From: CAZVFX01 sp964626565
GTDB lineage: Bacteria > Myxococcota_A > UBA9042 > CAIXZC01
NCBI GenBank assembly: GCA_964626565.1
Contig: CAZVFX010000056.1
Coordinates: forward strand, 1 to 46,358
Direction of reading: 5' to 3'
DNA length: 46,358 bases
Positions 17,629 to 25,603 of this stretch are shown in pieces; the stretch's first letter is position 1, and the number at the start of each line of letters is the position of its first letter. Both the position numbers and the translations under genes were made by a program. Below the pieces are notes generated by a model that did no database searches, was not told the DNA's origin, and saw only the letters and a list, made by a program, of their open reading frames with translations.

Positions 17629-20001
17629 ATGAGAATAGACATCATCCTGCTGGCCCTGGCCGTGATCTCGACATCTGCAGCCTGTAGTTCATCAAGCGAT
17701 CCCGGCGACGGAACCCCCGACGCAACGGAGCTTGAAGCCGATTCCGCCGCTGCCGAAGTGATCGATGCAAACGCGGATTCCCCTGAGTCCGTCGACTTCA
17801 GCCCCGGGGAGGTCACCAAAGATATCCCGCCCGAAATCGTGTCCTGCGACGACCCCGACCCCGGGGTCTGTCCCCAGAATCTCGCCTGGTTGTGTGACGG
17901 CCTGTCCCCGACGGAAACCGCGGAAGAAGCCTCCATCTCGTACTACCTCCCCGGCAGCACGTTGTACCTGGACCTTGGCGTAATGGGCGGCTACTGGCAG
18001 GAAGGGGATGTGGAGGCGTCCTGTTTCGACCCGCTCCACCCCTTTGTGCTGAGAAGCATACGGCTCTACTTGAGCGAGGCGGGGCAAGCCGAGGTGCACC
18101 TGTGGCCCGACTACGGTGGCGGCTGGCCCGATCGCAGCAAGGAGTTGGCCGGGCCGTTCATCGTTGACGTTTCGGAGGAAGGATGGGTGGAGGTCGAGGT
18201 TCCGGGAGGGTTGGAACTTCATCCCTACGAGAGGGTGTGGGTAGGATTCGTGCACGGTGACAGCGATATGACGGTGGCTGTTGACGAAGGGGACCCGTTC
18301 CTCCAGGATCCGAACACCGAAACCTGGGCCATGACCAACCACAGCAAGGTGTGGTCCAAATGGTACAAGGAGCAGATGGAATCTCAGGGGGGTTTCCAGT
18401 GGCTGAGCTCTCCCTACACCCACCTGATGGAACTGAACGGGCAGTACATCTGTCATCACGAAGAGAGACAGTTCGCTGAGATTTCAGAAGAAACTCTGGG
18501 CGAAGAAGTGTATGCGACCCGCATGAGTTGGAGCGACATCGATGGCGACGGCTTCGACGACTTCATGGTCCACAATACCCGCTATCCGGGTGAACCCAAG
18601 GAGCGCCTGTTTCGAAACGACGGTGCGGGCGGCTTCGAAGAGTGGTCGGGGGATGCGGGACTGGTTGGGAAGGGCTCCAATCTGGTCACTTTTGCCGACG
18701 TGGATAACGACGGCGATCAGGACGCGTTATTGTCGGTATACTACAACCTGGAGAACAACCCGGACCCGGCGTGGGAGGATGCGCTATTGCTCAACGACGG
18801 CGCCGGGCATTTTGTCGAGAAAGCCGACGCGGGCCTGGCCAACGGGAGAACCACTGCGACGGGCGCGTTCGCGGACTACGACGCGGACGGGAACCTGGAT
18901 TTCTTTGCAGGCAACACCCGGCACCACGGGGAAGGGGAGCACTACGATCAGGCGATGCAGGACCAGCTTTTCCGCGGCATCGGGGCGGGTACCTTCTCGG
19001 ACGTTACCGACGCAGCGGGCATCGCGTACCAACCCAGCTCGATGTACCCGTTCAATCCCGACTATTTCACCCTCACCAACGGCTGCCTTTGGACCGACTA
19101 CGATGGTGACGGCGACCAGGACCTTTACGTCGCCAACTACGGCCTGGCCGCCAATTTCATGTGGGAGAACCTGGGCGACGGCACATTCGAGGAGGTTGCC
19201 CAGGCGCGTAATCTCCACGCTGACGACAGGGACGGAGAGTGGGCTGACGGCACCAGTTTTGGCGTGCATTGGGCCGACTACGACAACGACGGCGACATGG
19301 ACATGTTTCAGACCGAGATTTCTCACCCTCGGTACCACGATTGGGGCAGCGACAAATCTTCCTTGCGCCGCAATCCGGGAGGAACAGACCCGGTGTTTGA
19401 AATTGTGACGGAGGAGGTGGGAATCGTTTGGGACGAAGGGGACTACGAGGCTTCGTTCGTGGATTTCGACAACGACGGCCTGCTGGACCTTTTCATTTCT
19501 TCCGTTTACGGCCTCCACTACTCCCGGCTTTACCGCCAGAATCCGGATCACACGTTTACCGATTGGACGTACCTTGCCGGAGTCAGGGTGATGAACGCCA
19601 AGAGCCACGCCTGGGCCGACTTTGACCGGGACGGAGACCAGGATCTGCTGGTGGGCAGCCGTCAACCGGGAGTACACATGCGACTGTTCCGCAACGACCT
19701 GGGCCAGGACAACGCCTGGCTGACGGTACGGCTGCAGGGCGTGACCGACGCCAGGGACGGCATCGGCGCCCGTGTTGAGGTGACAACGCCGGACGGGGTG
19801 ACCCGCACGCGGGAGGTGCGCGCCGGCGGCGGGCGCACGCGCCAGGACTCGTTGGCGGTGGAGTTCGGCCTGGGCGACGAGGCCGGGCCGGTCACCCTCA
19901 CGGTCACGTGGCCCGGTGGCAGTGTCGACACGTGGCAGAACGTGGAGGTGCGCAGTTTCGCCCTGGCGGTGCAGGGCGAGGCTGATGTCGAGTACCGGTA
20001 G
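17629..20001 (+). CDS. FG-GAP/VCBS-repeat lipoprotein with C-terminal ASPIC/UnbV domain
   Basis: 790 residues from ATG 17629, with GGAG a few bases upstream. The lipobox is in ISTSAAC. After a jelly-roll-like N-terminal region, residues from about 290 hold repeated calcium-binding loops of the FG-GAP/VCBS kind (DIDGDGFDDF, DVDNDGDQDA, DYDADGNLDF, DYDGDGDQDL, DYDNDGDMDM, DFDNDGLLDL, DFDRDGDQDL). These fit an integrin-like propeller. The last 90 residues match the ASPIC/UnbV domain (GIGARVEV, AGGGRTRQDS, TVTWPGGSVDTW). It lies 16 bases after the last Cys-rich paralog and ends the long operon. Proteins of this family are cell-surface binding proteins; the target is unknown. Confidence 0.87.
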   Translation: MRIDIILLALAVISTSAACSSSSDPGDGTPDATELEADSAAAEVIDANADSPESVDFSPGEVTKDIPPEIVSCDDPDPGVCPQNLAWLCDGLSPTETAEEASISYYLPGSTLYLDLGVMGGYWQEGDVEASCFDPLHPFVLRSIRLYLSEAGQAEVHLWPDYGGGWPDRSKELAGPFIVDVSEEGWVEVEVPGGLELHPYERVWVGFVHGDSDMTVAVDEGDPFLQDPNTETWAMTNHSKVWSKWYKEQMESQGGFQWLSSPYTHLMELNGQYICHHEERQFAEISEETLGEEVYATRMSWSDIDGDGFDDFMVHNTRYPGEPKERLFRNDGAGGFEEWSGDAGLVGKGSNLVTFADVDNDGDQDALLSVYYNLENNPDPAWEDALLLNDGAGHFVEKADAGLANGRTTATGAFADYDADGNLDFFAGNTRHHGEGEHYDQAMQDQLFRGIGAGTFSDVTDAAGIAYQPSSMYPFNPDYFTLTNGCLWTDYDGDGDQDLYVANYGLAANFMWENLGDGTFEEVAQARNLHADDRDGEWADGTSFGVHWADYDNDGDMDMFQTEISHPRYHDWGSDKSSLRRNPGGTDPVFEIVTEEVGIVWDEGDYEASFVDFDNDGLLDLFISSVYGLHYSRLYRQNPDHTFTDWTYLAGVRVMNAKSHAWADFDRDGDQDLLVGSRQPGVHMRLFRNDLGQDNAWLTVRLQGVTDARDGIGARVEVTTPDGVTRTREVRAGGGRTRQDSLAVEFGLGDEAGPVTLTVTWPGGSVDTWQNVEVRSFALAVQGEADVEYR

Positions 20002-20249
20002 CCGGTCGGCGCTGGAAAGGTCAAAGGCAGTCGGAGGTGGTGAGACGCAGCCCCTTCCTCGCCTCGACAAATATAGGTACCGAGCGCATAGATCGGAACT
20101 CGGTCAACAGTCGGGGTAACGAATGGTGCCTCATGCGGAGGAAGGAGTGCCATGTCGGCGCGGAATCGCTGAGAGTAGTTTGACTGACCGGCATTCGGCC
20201 TTCAGTCTGCGGGCTTCCCCTTTACCTTCGCGGCGTGTATATTGACGAC
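20002..20249. other. Intergenic gap between two operons
   Basis: These 248 bases follow the end of the long operon. A good Shine-Dalgarno run (GGAGGAAGGAG, about 20137-20147) precedes ATG 20152, but that frame stops after six codons, so no gene is called. TTGACT occurs near 20179 without a convincing -10 partner. No terminator hairpin with a T-run was found. Confidence 0.4.
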
Positions 20250-20696
20250 ATGAAAAGTATGGTCTTACAACGTCACATAATTGCCATTTGCGCGCTCATC
20301 TGTGTCGGCGCCCTTTCCTGCAGCGGCGCGACGGGAGGGGGCGGGGAGGCTGGTCCGTGCACTCCGGGTACCGTCGAAGATTGCACTTGCGGGTCCGACG
20401 GGCTTGTTGGGACCCGGGTATGTGACGTGGCCAAGGGCACCTGGGGCCAGTGCGTTTGCGAGGCCGCTGACGTTGTGGCGCCGGGTGCGGACGCTATCGC
20501 TCCCGCCGATGGCGGGACCGGGCCGGTGGGGCCGGGACCGGGCGCTGGTGCGCAAGGGGCAGCCCTTGCGGGGGGCGCAGCCGAGCTAACCTCCGACCAG
20601 TATCGACTACGGATCCTGGTGGGGCCGCTGACCCCCGTGCAATCTGTTGAAAGTGAACAGTACCGTTTGAAGCTGGGCGTCGGCCTGTCGAAATAG
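20250..20696 (+). CDS. Small lipoprotein with CTPG...C motif
   Basis: 148 residues from ATG 20250; GTG 20235 and ATG 20259 are in-frame alternatives, and none has a strong ribosome binding site. The signal ends in ALSC. A short Cys motif (CTPGTVEDCTCGSDG...GTRVC...WGQC) is followed by a Gly/Ala/Pro-rich stretch and two short related units ending in YRLRILVGP and YRLKLGVG. The CTPG motif recurs in surface proteins of myxobacteria (from memory). It is 24 bases ahead of the next gene and probably co-transcribed with it. Function unknown. Confidence 0.65.
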   Translation: MKSMVLQRHIIAICALICVGALSCSGATGGGGEAGPCTPGTVEDCTCGSDGLVGTRVCDVAKGTWGQCVCEAADVVAPGADAIAPADGGTGPVGPGPGAGAQGAALAGGAAELTSDQYRLRILVGPLTPVQSVESEQYRLKLGVGLSK

Positions 20697-20720
20697 GCCG
20701 GTAACGCTCCGGGAGGACAG

Positions 20721-21803
20721 ATGATCTCCAGACCTTTGATTGTTGCGGTCCTGTCGGCCGTTCTGTTGCTGCCGATCCATGCCCGTGGCGAAGCACCGTC
20801 ATTCTACCCGATCCAGGGATACCTGACCGACGCGTCCGGCGTCCCCATCGACAGCGCGGTGGAGGTTCAGTTCGCCCTCTACTACGCGGCTCAGGGCGGG
20901 CTTGAACTGTGGTCGGAGACTCAGACCATCTACCCTGAAGACGGGTATTTCGCTGCGCACCTCGGATTCGCCGAGGAGCTGGACACCTCCTTCTTCGGTG
21001 ACCACTCCAGCCTTTGGCTGGGGATCAAGGTGGAGGACGACCAGGAAATGCAGCGGGTGTTCGTCGGCTCCGTTCCCTTCGCCGCGTACGCCGAGCACGC
21101 GGGAAATGCTCCGCCCCACGGTCACGACGCGACGGAGGTCGTGGGTGTTGCCAAAGGGGGACAGACCTGCCAGCCGGGCCAGGTTCTCATCGGTTTCGAC
21201 GAGGCCGGTGCGCCGCTTTGCAGTCCGGGGGGTACATACACGGGTGAGAACTTCGCACTCAGTGGCAAGACCTGCGGGCCGGGGCTGGCCATGACCGGAA
21301 TAGACGTGGCGGGCTTTCCAATCTGTGCACAAATGGGCGGGGGCGGCACCTACACCGGCCAGGATTTCGCGTTGAGCGGCCAAAACTGCCCGGGAGACGA
21401 CGTGGTCACGGGGGTGAGCTCCTCCGGTTACCTGCAGTGTGACGATGCGGGCGGAGGTTCGGGACTCAGCGGCAGCGGCGTGAACAAGAAGATCGCGATG
21501 TTCACCTCCTCCGACACGCTGGATGACTCGATTATCACGCAATCCAGCAACAAGATCGGGATCAACGACTCCAGTCCATCGCGCACTTTGGACATCACCG
21601 GCGACCTGCAGGTGAGCAAGGATTTCTACTGGGGCGGGAACAAGTTCTCGTCCAGTTCGTGTGTTGTTATGGGCGGCAGTTCGTGTTCGTCGGCCTGCTC
21701 GAGTCACGGCATGAGCTGCTACAAGGCGTTCCGAATCGATGGCGAGTCTACCAGCACATCGTGCAGCCAGTCGGGTTTCAAGTTCTGCTGCTGCAAAGAC
21801 TAG
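20721..21803 (+). CDS. Exported protein with tail-fibre-like repeats and Cys-rich C-terminus
   Basis: 360 residues. A GGGAGG site precedes ATG 20721. A signal peptide ends near HARGEA. The N-terminal half (about 25-130) has the layout FYPIQGYLTDASG...VEVQFALY...SLWLGIKV...VPFAAYAEHAG seen in many secreted bacterial proteins ahead of fibre-like regions. Two or three repeats of TYTGxxFALSGxxC and a segment NKIGINDSSPSRTLDITGDLQVSKD follow, like tail-fibre or adhesin shafts. The end is Ser/Cys-rich and closes with CCCKD. No lipobox was seen. Function is unknown; surface appendage or adhesin is inferred. Confidence 0.75.
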   Translation: MISRPLIVAVLSAVLLLPIHARGEAPSFYPIQGYLTDASGVPIDSAVEVQFALYYAAQGGLELWSETQTIYPEDGYFAAHLGFAEELDTSFFGDHSSLWLGIKVEDDQEMQRVFVGSVPFAAYAEHAGNAPPHGHDATEVVGVAKGGQTCQPGQVLIGFDEAGAPLCSPGGTYTGENFALSGKTCGPGLAMTGIDVAGFPICAQMGGGGTYTGQDFALSGQNCPGDDVVTGVSSSGYLQCDDAGGGSGLSGSGVNKKIAMFTSSDTLDDSIITQSSNKIGINDSSPSRTLDITGDLQVSKDFYWGGNKFSSSSCVVMGGSSCSSACSSHGMSCYKAFRIDGESTSTSCSQSGFKFCCCKD

Positions 21804-21811
21804 GAGTAACA

Positions 21812-22831
21812 ATGAGAACGCCCACCTGCTGCCTGGCCGCAACGGTGTTGTTTGCGCTGTCGGCCTGCAACAACGGAACCGACGCCGGCGCCGAAGACGT
21901 TTCTGCTGACCTGCAAAAGTTCGAAACTGCGGTGGCGGAAACGACCCCGGTTGAAGTTGTGCCTGACGCAGGCCCGGACGTGCCCTCCTTCGAGCTTCCT
22001 TCTTCCCCGTTGGAGCCGGTACTTTTCGCGGACGAGTTGCCTTCCACCACCGAGGGGCTTGCGTTCGACGGCAAAGGCTACATGTATCTCAGCGCCATGG
22101 ACGGAAACGTCTACCGTGCGGACTCGGAAGGGGCGGTGGAGAAATTTGCTGAGTTGCTGCCGGTGGACGAAGGGGTGAATGGCGGCTGCGCCGGCATCGC
22201 CGCAGGACCGGACGACGCGTTATACGTCAGTCGGTTCGATGCCAGCCGCATCGAGCGGGTGCCCTTGGCCGATCCGGACGGCGTCTCGGTCTTCCTCAAT
22301 GACGTCGATGCACCCAACACCATCGTCTTTCGGCCCGATGGGTCGATGTGGTTCACCGCGTCGGGGGCACACAACCAGTACCAGGGTTACATCGGTCGCC
22401 TAGCCGCGGGCGCGCAGGAGCCGGAGATCGTTCTGCCCGACGTGAAGTACGCCAACGGGCTGGCCTTTTCCCCGGCCGGGGACATGGTGTATTTCACGTC
22501 ATCCGACCCGGGGAGTTTGCACCGGGTATTGCTGGACGACGACGGTAAGCCGGGAACCCCGGAGTTACTGTCCGACGACCAGTTATTGACCATTGCCGAC
22601 GGCCTGGCCGTGGCCGGTGACGGCACGGTATTCGTAGCCGGCTGGGCCACGGGAAAAATCCTCGCCTGGGCCGGCGGAGAGATAGTCACGGTGGCGGAGC
22701 TGCCGGACAAGGGCATGCTGGGCACGGCCAGCCTGGCGTTCGGCCAGGGGCCGGGGTTTTCGTCTACGGCGCTGTATGCGACGAACCTGGTCAAACCCCA
22801 ACTCTTCGTCGTTGAGTTGGGGGTGCCGTAG
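21812..22831 (+). CDS. SMP-30/gluconolactonase-like propeller lipoprotein
   Basis: 339 residues from ATG 21812, with AGGAG six bases upstream. The lipobox ends at ALSAC. After a short Ala/Glu-rich linker, residues from about 75 form a six-bladed NHL or SMP-30-like propeller (EGLAFDGKGYMYLS, GIAAGPDDALYVSRFD, TIVFRPDGSMWFTASG, NGLAFSPAGDMVYFTSS, DGLAVAGDGTVFVAGW). Known members are lactonases or strictosidine-synthase-like enzymes; the substrate here cannot be assigned. It begins eight bases after the previous gene and closes that operon. Downstream comes a convergent minus-strand array. Confidence 0.82.
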   Translation: MRTPTCCLAATVLFALSACNNGTDAGAEDVSADLQKFETAVAETTPVEVVPDAGPDVPSFELPSSPLEPVLFADELPSTTEGLAFDGKGYMYLSAMDGNVYRADSEGAVEKFAELLPVDEGVNGGCAGIAAGPDDALYVSRFDASRIERVPLADPDGVSVFLNDVDAPNTIVFRPDGSMWFTASGAHNQYQGYIGRLAAGAQEPEIVLPDVKYANGLAFSPAGDMVYFTSSDPGSLHRVLLDDDGKPGTPELLSDDQLLTIADGLAVAGDGTVFVAGWATGKILAWAGGEIVTVAELPDKGMLGTASLAFGQGPGFSSTALYATNLVKPQLFVVELGVP

Positions 22832-22865
22832 GGCGGCAGGCCTGAGGGGAGTACGCAGGACTCCG

Positions 22866-22912
22866 GCCAAGCCGGTCATGCGGGATAGGACCCGGCGGTA
22901 GAGCGCAAGCGG
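22866..22912 (-). pseudogene. Short remnant similar to the 3' part of the AddA-like gene
   Basis: Read on the minus strand, this stretch encodes PLALYRRVLSRMTGL. The AddA-like gene encodes QLALYRRVLSRMTGL at 29735-29780. At the DNA level about 36 of 43 aligned bases match, and most differences fall in third codon positions, so the similarity reflects once-coding DNA. No longer open frame continues the match on either side. It lies just beyond the far end of the lipoprotein array whose near end adjoins the real gene. Possible origins are a decayed duplication or a chance mosaic. Confidence 0.4.
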
Positions 22913-22934
22913 AACTCCCGAATCCTCTCCCCCT

Positions 22935-24053
22935 TCACCAATCGGGATACAGCCCCTGGCAGTAGTACTGCGGCGTTATCTTGTACTGCCCGCAGTAGCC
23001 CGACACCACGTGCACTTTGCCCGCGGCCCAGTCGATGGTGCACACCTCCCACATGTCCTTGTCAACCAGCATGACATCCGCAATTTCAAACACCAGATGG
23101 GCATACAGGTAGACCCGCACCGTGGCGTATGACGGACCGTACCCGTGGTCGTCCCGACAGTGCACTCCAATCCTGTAGACCAGGTCTTCGGGAGCGGCCA
23201 GCTTGACATTCTCCGGCCCCGCCCCGTCCGAATCGTCCCGGCCCAGATGGGGGTTGTCCCCGACAGCCGGCTCGAAGGAACCCCACTCGGGATGCGGATT
23301 GAGGGCAAAGCAGTCAAAGAGCGGGTCGCACCAGCCATCCGGCGTGCCGCATCCGTCGAGATCCGGACCGGAGGCGAGGGGATGTTTGAAGTGCAGGTCG
23401 ACATCAGTGCCGGCACCCAGTCCGGTATCGGTTTCGTCCGGGTCCTCCGGCGTGTGCCAGAGGAGCTCGACATGGACCGCAGTGTCCGGGATGACGATGA
23501 CTTCATAGTTGACGGGGAAGCAGGAAGGGCTGTCGACCTCGTCCCAGACCCGCAGCTTGAAGGTGTAGACCCCCGCGACGTTGGCCTCGAAGCTGGGGTC
23601 CGACACCTCGTTGGAGGGCAGAAACACCGATTGAGAACCGGCGGGCTGATCGACCTCCCACTCCCACTTCGTGATCTTGCCGTTCGCGGAGTAACTACCC
23701 TCGCCGTCAAGGTGAAGATTCGTTTGTGGAATCACCTCGGTCCCTTCCACACAGGAGATGAATGCCTTGGCGCAGTCGAGCCTCCACCGGGGCCCGCTCT
23801 CCCCATTCTCCTCGTGGCCGGTTGAGGTCTGTCCCCGGGATGCTGTCGTCGACGGCTCAAGTGCGAGGCCCGGTGCCTCGACCAACGGACCCGAGACCAG
23901 GCGAGCAACAGCCTCGGCTTCGACCAGGTCTTGCTCCAGCCCAACGCCAAGTTCCAGAATGTCAGTGGCAAAGACTCGCGTCACTACTCCCGGCTCCGGC
24001 AGACAGCTCGGGCACAACACTGCTAGAACCAGGACTCCAACATGGACACGCAA
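22935..24053 (-). CDS. PKD/DUF2135-like lipoprotein, array copy 1 (short form)
   Basis: 372 residues from TTG 24053; the alternative is ATG 24095. TTG is preferred because GGGGAGGGG precedes it and it gives a normal lipoprotein signal ending in LCPSC. Unlike copies 2-4, this one lacks the N-terminal Ig/ASH-like domain and has only a short linker. A PKD-like domain follows (TKWEWEVDQPAGS, SFEANVAGVYTFKLRVWDE), then a domain like YfaP/DUF2135 (VELLWHTPEDPDETDTG, DVDLHFKHP, DGAGPENVKL, YATVRVYLYAHLVFEI). The C-terminus has the array signature DMWEV...KVHVV...GQYKITPQY. Probably an outer-membrane or surface lipoprotein; function unknown. Confidence 0.75.
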   Translation of the reverse strand: MRVHVGVLVLAVLCPSCLPEPGVVTRVFATDILELGVGLEQDLVEAEAVARLVSGPLVEAPGLALEPSTTASRGQTSTGHEENGESGPRWRLDCAKAFISCVEGTEVIPQTNLHLDGEGSYSANGKITKWEWEVDQPAGSQSVFLPSNEVSDPSFEANVAGVYTFKLRVWDEVDSPSCFPVNYEVIVIPDTAVHVELLWHTPEDPDETDTGLGAGTDVDLHFKHPLASGPDLDGCGTPDGWCDPLFDCFALNPHPEWGSFEPAVGDNPHLGRDDSDGAGPENVKLAAPEDLVYRIGVHCRDDHGYGPSYATVRVYLYAHLVFEIADVMLVDKDMWEVCTIDWAAGKVHVVSGYCGQYKITPQYYCQGLYPDW

Positions 24054-24089
24054 AGCTCCCCTCCCCGGGCAAATCACCGCCTGGAGTAG

Positions 24090-24123
24090 GGACACTTGAG
24101 GAAGGGAAAGGGGATCAGATTTG
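24090..24123. repeat. 34-base direct repeat, copy A
   Basis: This 34-base stretch matches 27087-27120 at 33 of 34 positions. Its core is GGGAAAGGGGATCAGATTTG. It sits between array copies 1 and 2. The end GGGGATCAGATTTG resembles the 12-mer GGGGACAGACCT with a one-base shift. Confidence 0.85.
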
Positions 24124-24158
24124 GGCGTTGATCCCCAGAAACAAGGAGTACTCGTCTC

Positions 24159-25529
24159 CTAGTAGAAATGGGGATTCTGGTAGTTCGGCGTGATCTTGTA
24201 CTGTCCGAGGTCGTCGGTAACGACTTGCACCTTCCCCGACGGCCACTCTATGATGGCCACCTCCCACATGTCGTGGTGGGTCAACAGCACGTCTGCGACT
24301 TCGAAGACCAACTCGGCCTCGACGTAGACACGCACAGTAGCGTACGACGCACCAAAGCCGTGGTGATCCCAGTAGGCCGCCCCCACCCGGTAGGTCACGT
24401 TCTCCGGAATCGCCAGGTGAATCACTTCAGGCTTCGGGGCGGAGGTACTCTCCATCCAAAGGTGGGGGTCGTCGTCGATGCCGGGATCGTAGCTGCCCCA
24501 GTTCGGAGCACTGTTGAACCAAAAGCAGTCGAACGGGATGTCGTACCAGCCATCCGGTGCACCGTCCCCATCAAGGTCGGGCCCCGCAGCCCAGGAGTGG
24601 AGCAGGTGCAAGTCCATGTCCGCACCCGCTCCGGGCCCTGTGTCACCGGGGTCCTCGTCCTCCGGCGTGTACCAGAGCAACTGGACGGCAAACCCTTCAT
24701 CTGAAAGGACTACGACCTCGAGCTGGCCCGACTGGCACGGAAAACTCCCTGCCGAATCGACGACCGCGAGATTGAACTTGTATGTGCCGAGCACATCTGG
24801 TGTAAATTCCGGGTCGGGGATGTCGGCCGCCGGCAAGAACTGAGCGACAGACCCTTCCGGCGCTTCCACGGTCCACTGCCACTCCTCGATTTCACCAATC
24901 ACCGCATTGCTCTGGCCACCATGAAGATGGAGAGGCATCCCCAGAAACACGGCTCCCTGCTCGGCACATTCGATCACAATCTCCGGGCATTGGCTCGCCA
25001 CCCCGGCCCCTAGAATCGGGACGGTCAAATCCCCTTCGGGGCGGTCGCTAGCGATCACCAGATTGGCCTGCTCCAGGACGACGCTGCCATCGGCATCAAT
25101 GGACCGTGGCTCGACAGGCTCATAACGCACCAGCACCGTCGCCAATCCACCCGCCGGCAGAACCACGGGGTCCGCCCCTGAAGGAACGTGGTCGAGGGAG
25201 TCAAGGTCAACGGAAAAGGCGGGGGAAGCACCTTCTTCAAGGGCCACCTCGTACAACTTCAGAGGCCCGCCGCACGACTCGATATTCAGCGGGAAGCTAC
25301 GCGAAGCGCCGACTTGGGTGGGACCAAACACGACTTTGTCGGGATGTGCCTCCAAGCAAGGCTCCGCTTGTTCCAACGCTTCGCCCCCATCCCGTGGCGT
25401 AACCGGACCGTTGCCCCAGCCCCCTCCGTCGGCAGCCACATCTACCTGTCCGCCGCCGGACTGGGGCGAGCAGGCCGGTTGACAGAGCGCCGCGAGCAGG
25501 GCGGCCGCATAGACTACTGTCCGAGACAT
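24159..25529 (-). CDS. ASH/PKD/DUF2135-like lipoprotein, array copy 2
   Basis: 456 residues from ATG 25529, with AAGGA four bases upstream. The lipobox ends at QPAC. Order: an Ig-like ASH-type domain (PCLEAHPDKVVFGPTQVG to PILGAGV, about 50-190); a PKD-like domain (EWQWTVEAPEGS, GTYKFNLAVVDSAGS); a YfaP/DUF2135-like domain (LLWYTPEDEDPGDTG, DMDLHLLHS, DLDGDGAPDGWYD, YATVRVYVEAELVFEV). The end carries HDMWEVAIIEWPSGKVQVV and GQYKITPNY. The DGDGAPDGW loop inside the last domain looks like a calcium-binding insert. Array copies differ mainly in the N-terminal half. Surface role inferred. Confidence 0.82.
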   Translation of the reverse strand: MSRTVVYAAALLAALCQPACSPQSGGGQVDVAADGGGWGNGPVTPRDGGEALEQAEPCLEAHPDKVVFGPTQVGASRSFPLNIESCGGPLKLYEVALEEGASPAFSVDLDSLDHVPSGADPVVLPAGGLATVLVRYEPVEPRSIDADGSVVLEQANLVIASDRPEGDLTVPILGAGVASQCPEIVIECAEQGAVFLGMPLHLHGGQSNAVIGEIEEWQWTVEAPEGSVAQFLPAADIPDPEFTPDVLGTYKFNLAVVDSAGSFPCQSGQLEVVVLSDEGFAVQLLWYTPEDEDPGDTGPGAGADMDLHLLHSWAAGPDLDGDGAPDGWYDIPFDCFWFNSAPNWGSYDPGIDDDPHLWMESTSAPKPEVIHLAIPENVTYRVGAAYWDHHGFGASYATVRVYVEAELVFEVADVLLTHHDMWEVAIIEWPSGKVQVVTDDLGQYKITPNYQNPHFY

Positions 25530-25603
25530 GGTCCTTCCCTCGCATGCTGTTACTTGCCGGTTGTTATTATAGCAAAACAGAAGCCCGTTGCCACTGTGGG
25601 AAG

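Noticed and set aside
20152..20172. Tiny frame (six codons) after a strong Shine-Dalgarno run.
   Set aside because: Too short to support as a gene, and there are no leader-peptide features such as a run of one amino acid followed by an attenuator.
22583..22879. Minus-strand frame overlapping the SMP-30-like gene end.
   Set aside because: It only looks interesting because it begins within the AddA-like remnant; the rest is antisense of the propeller gene.
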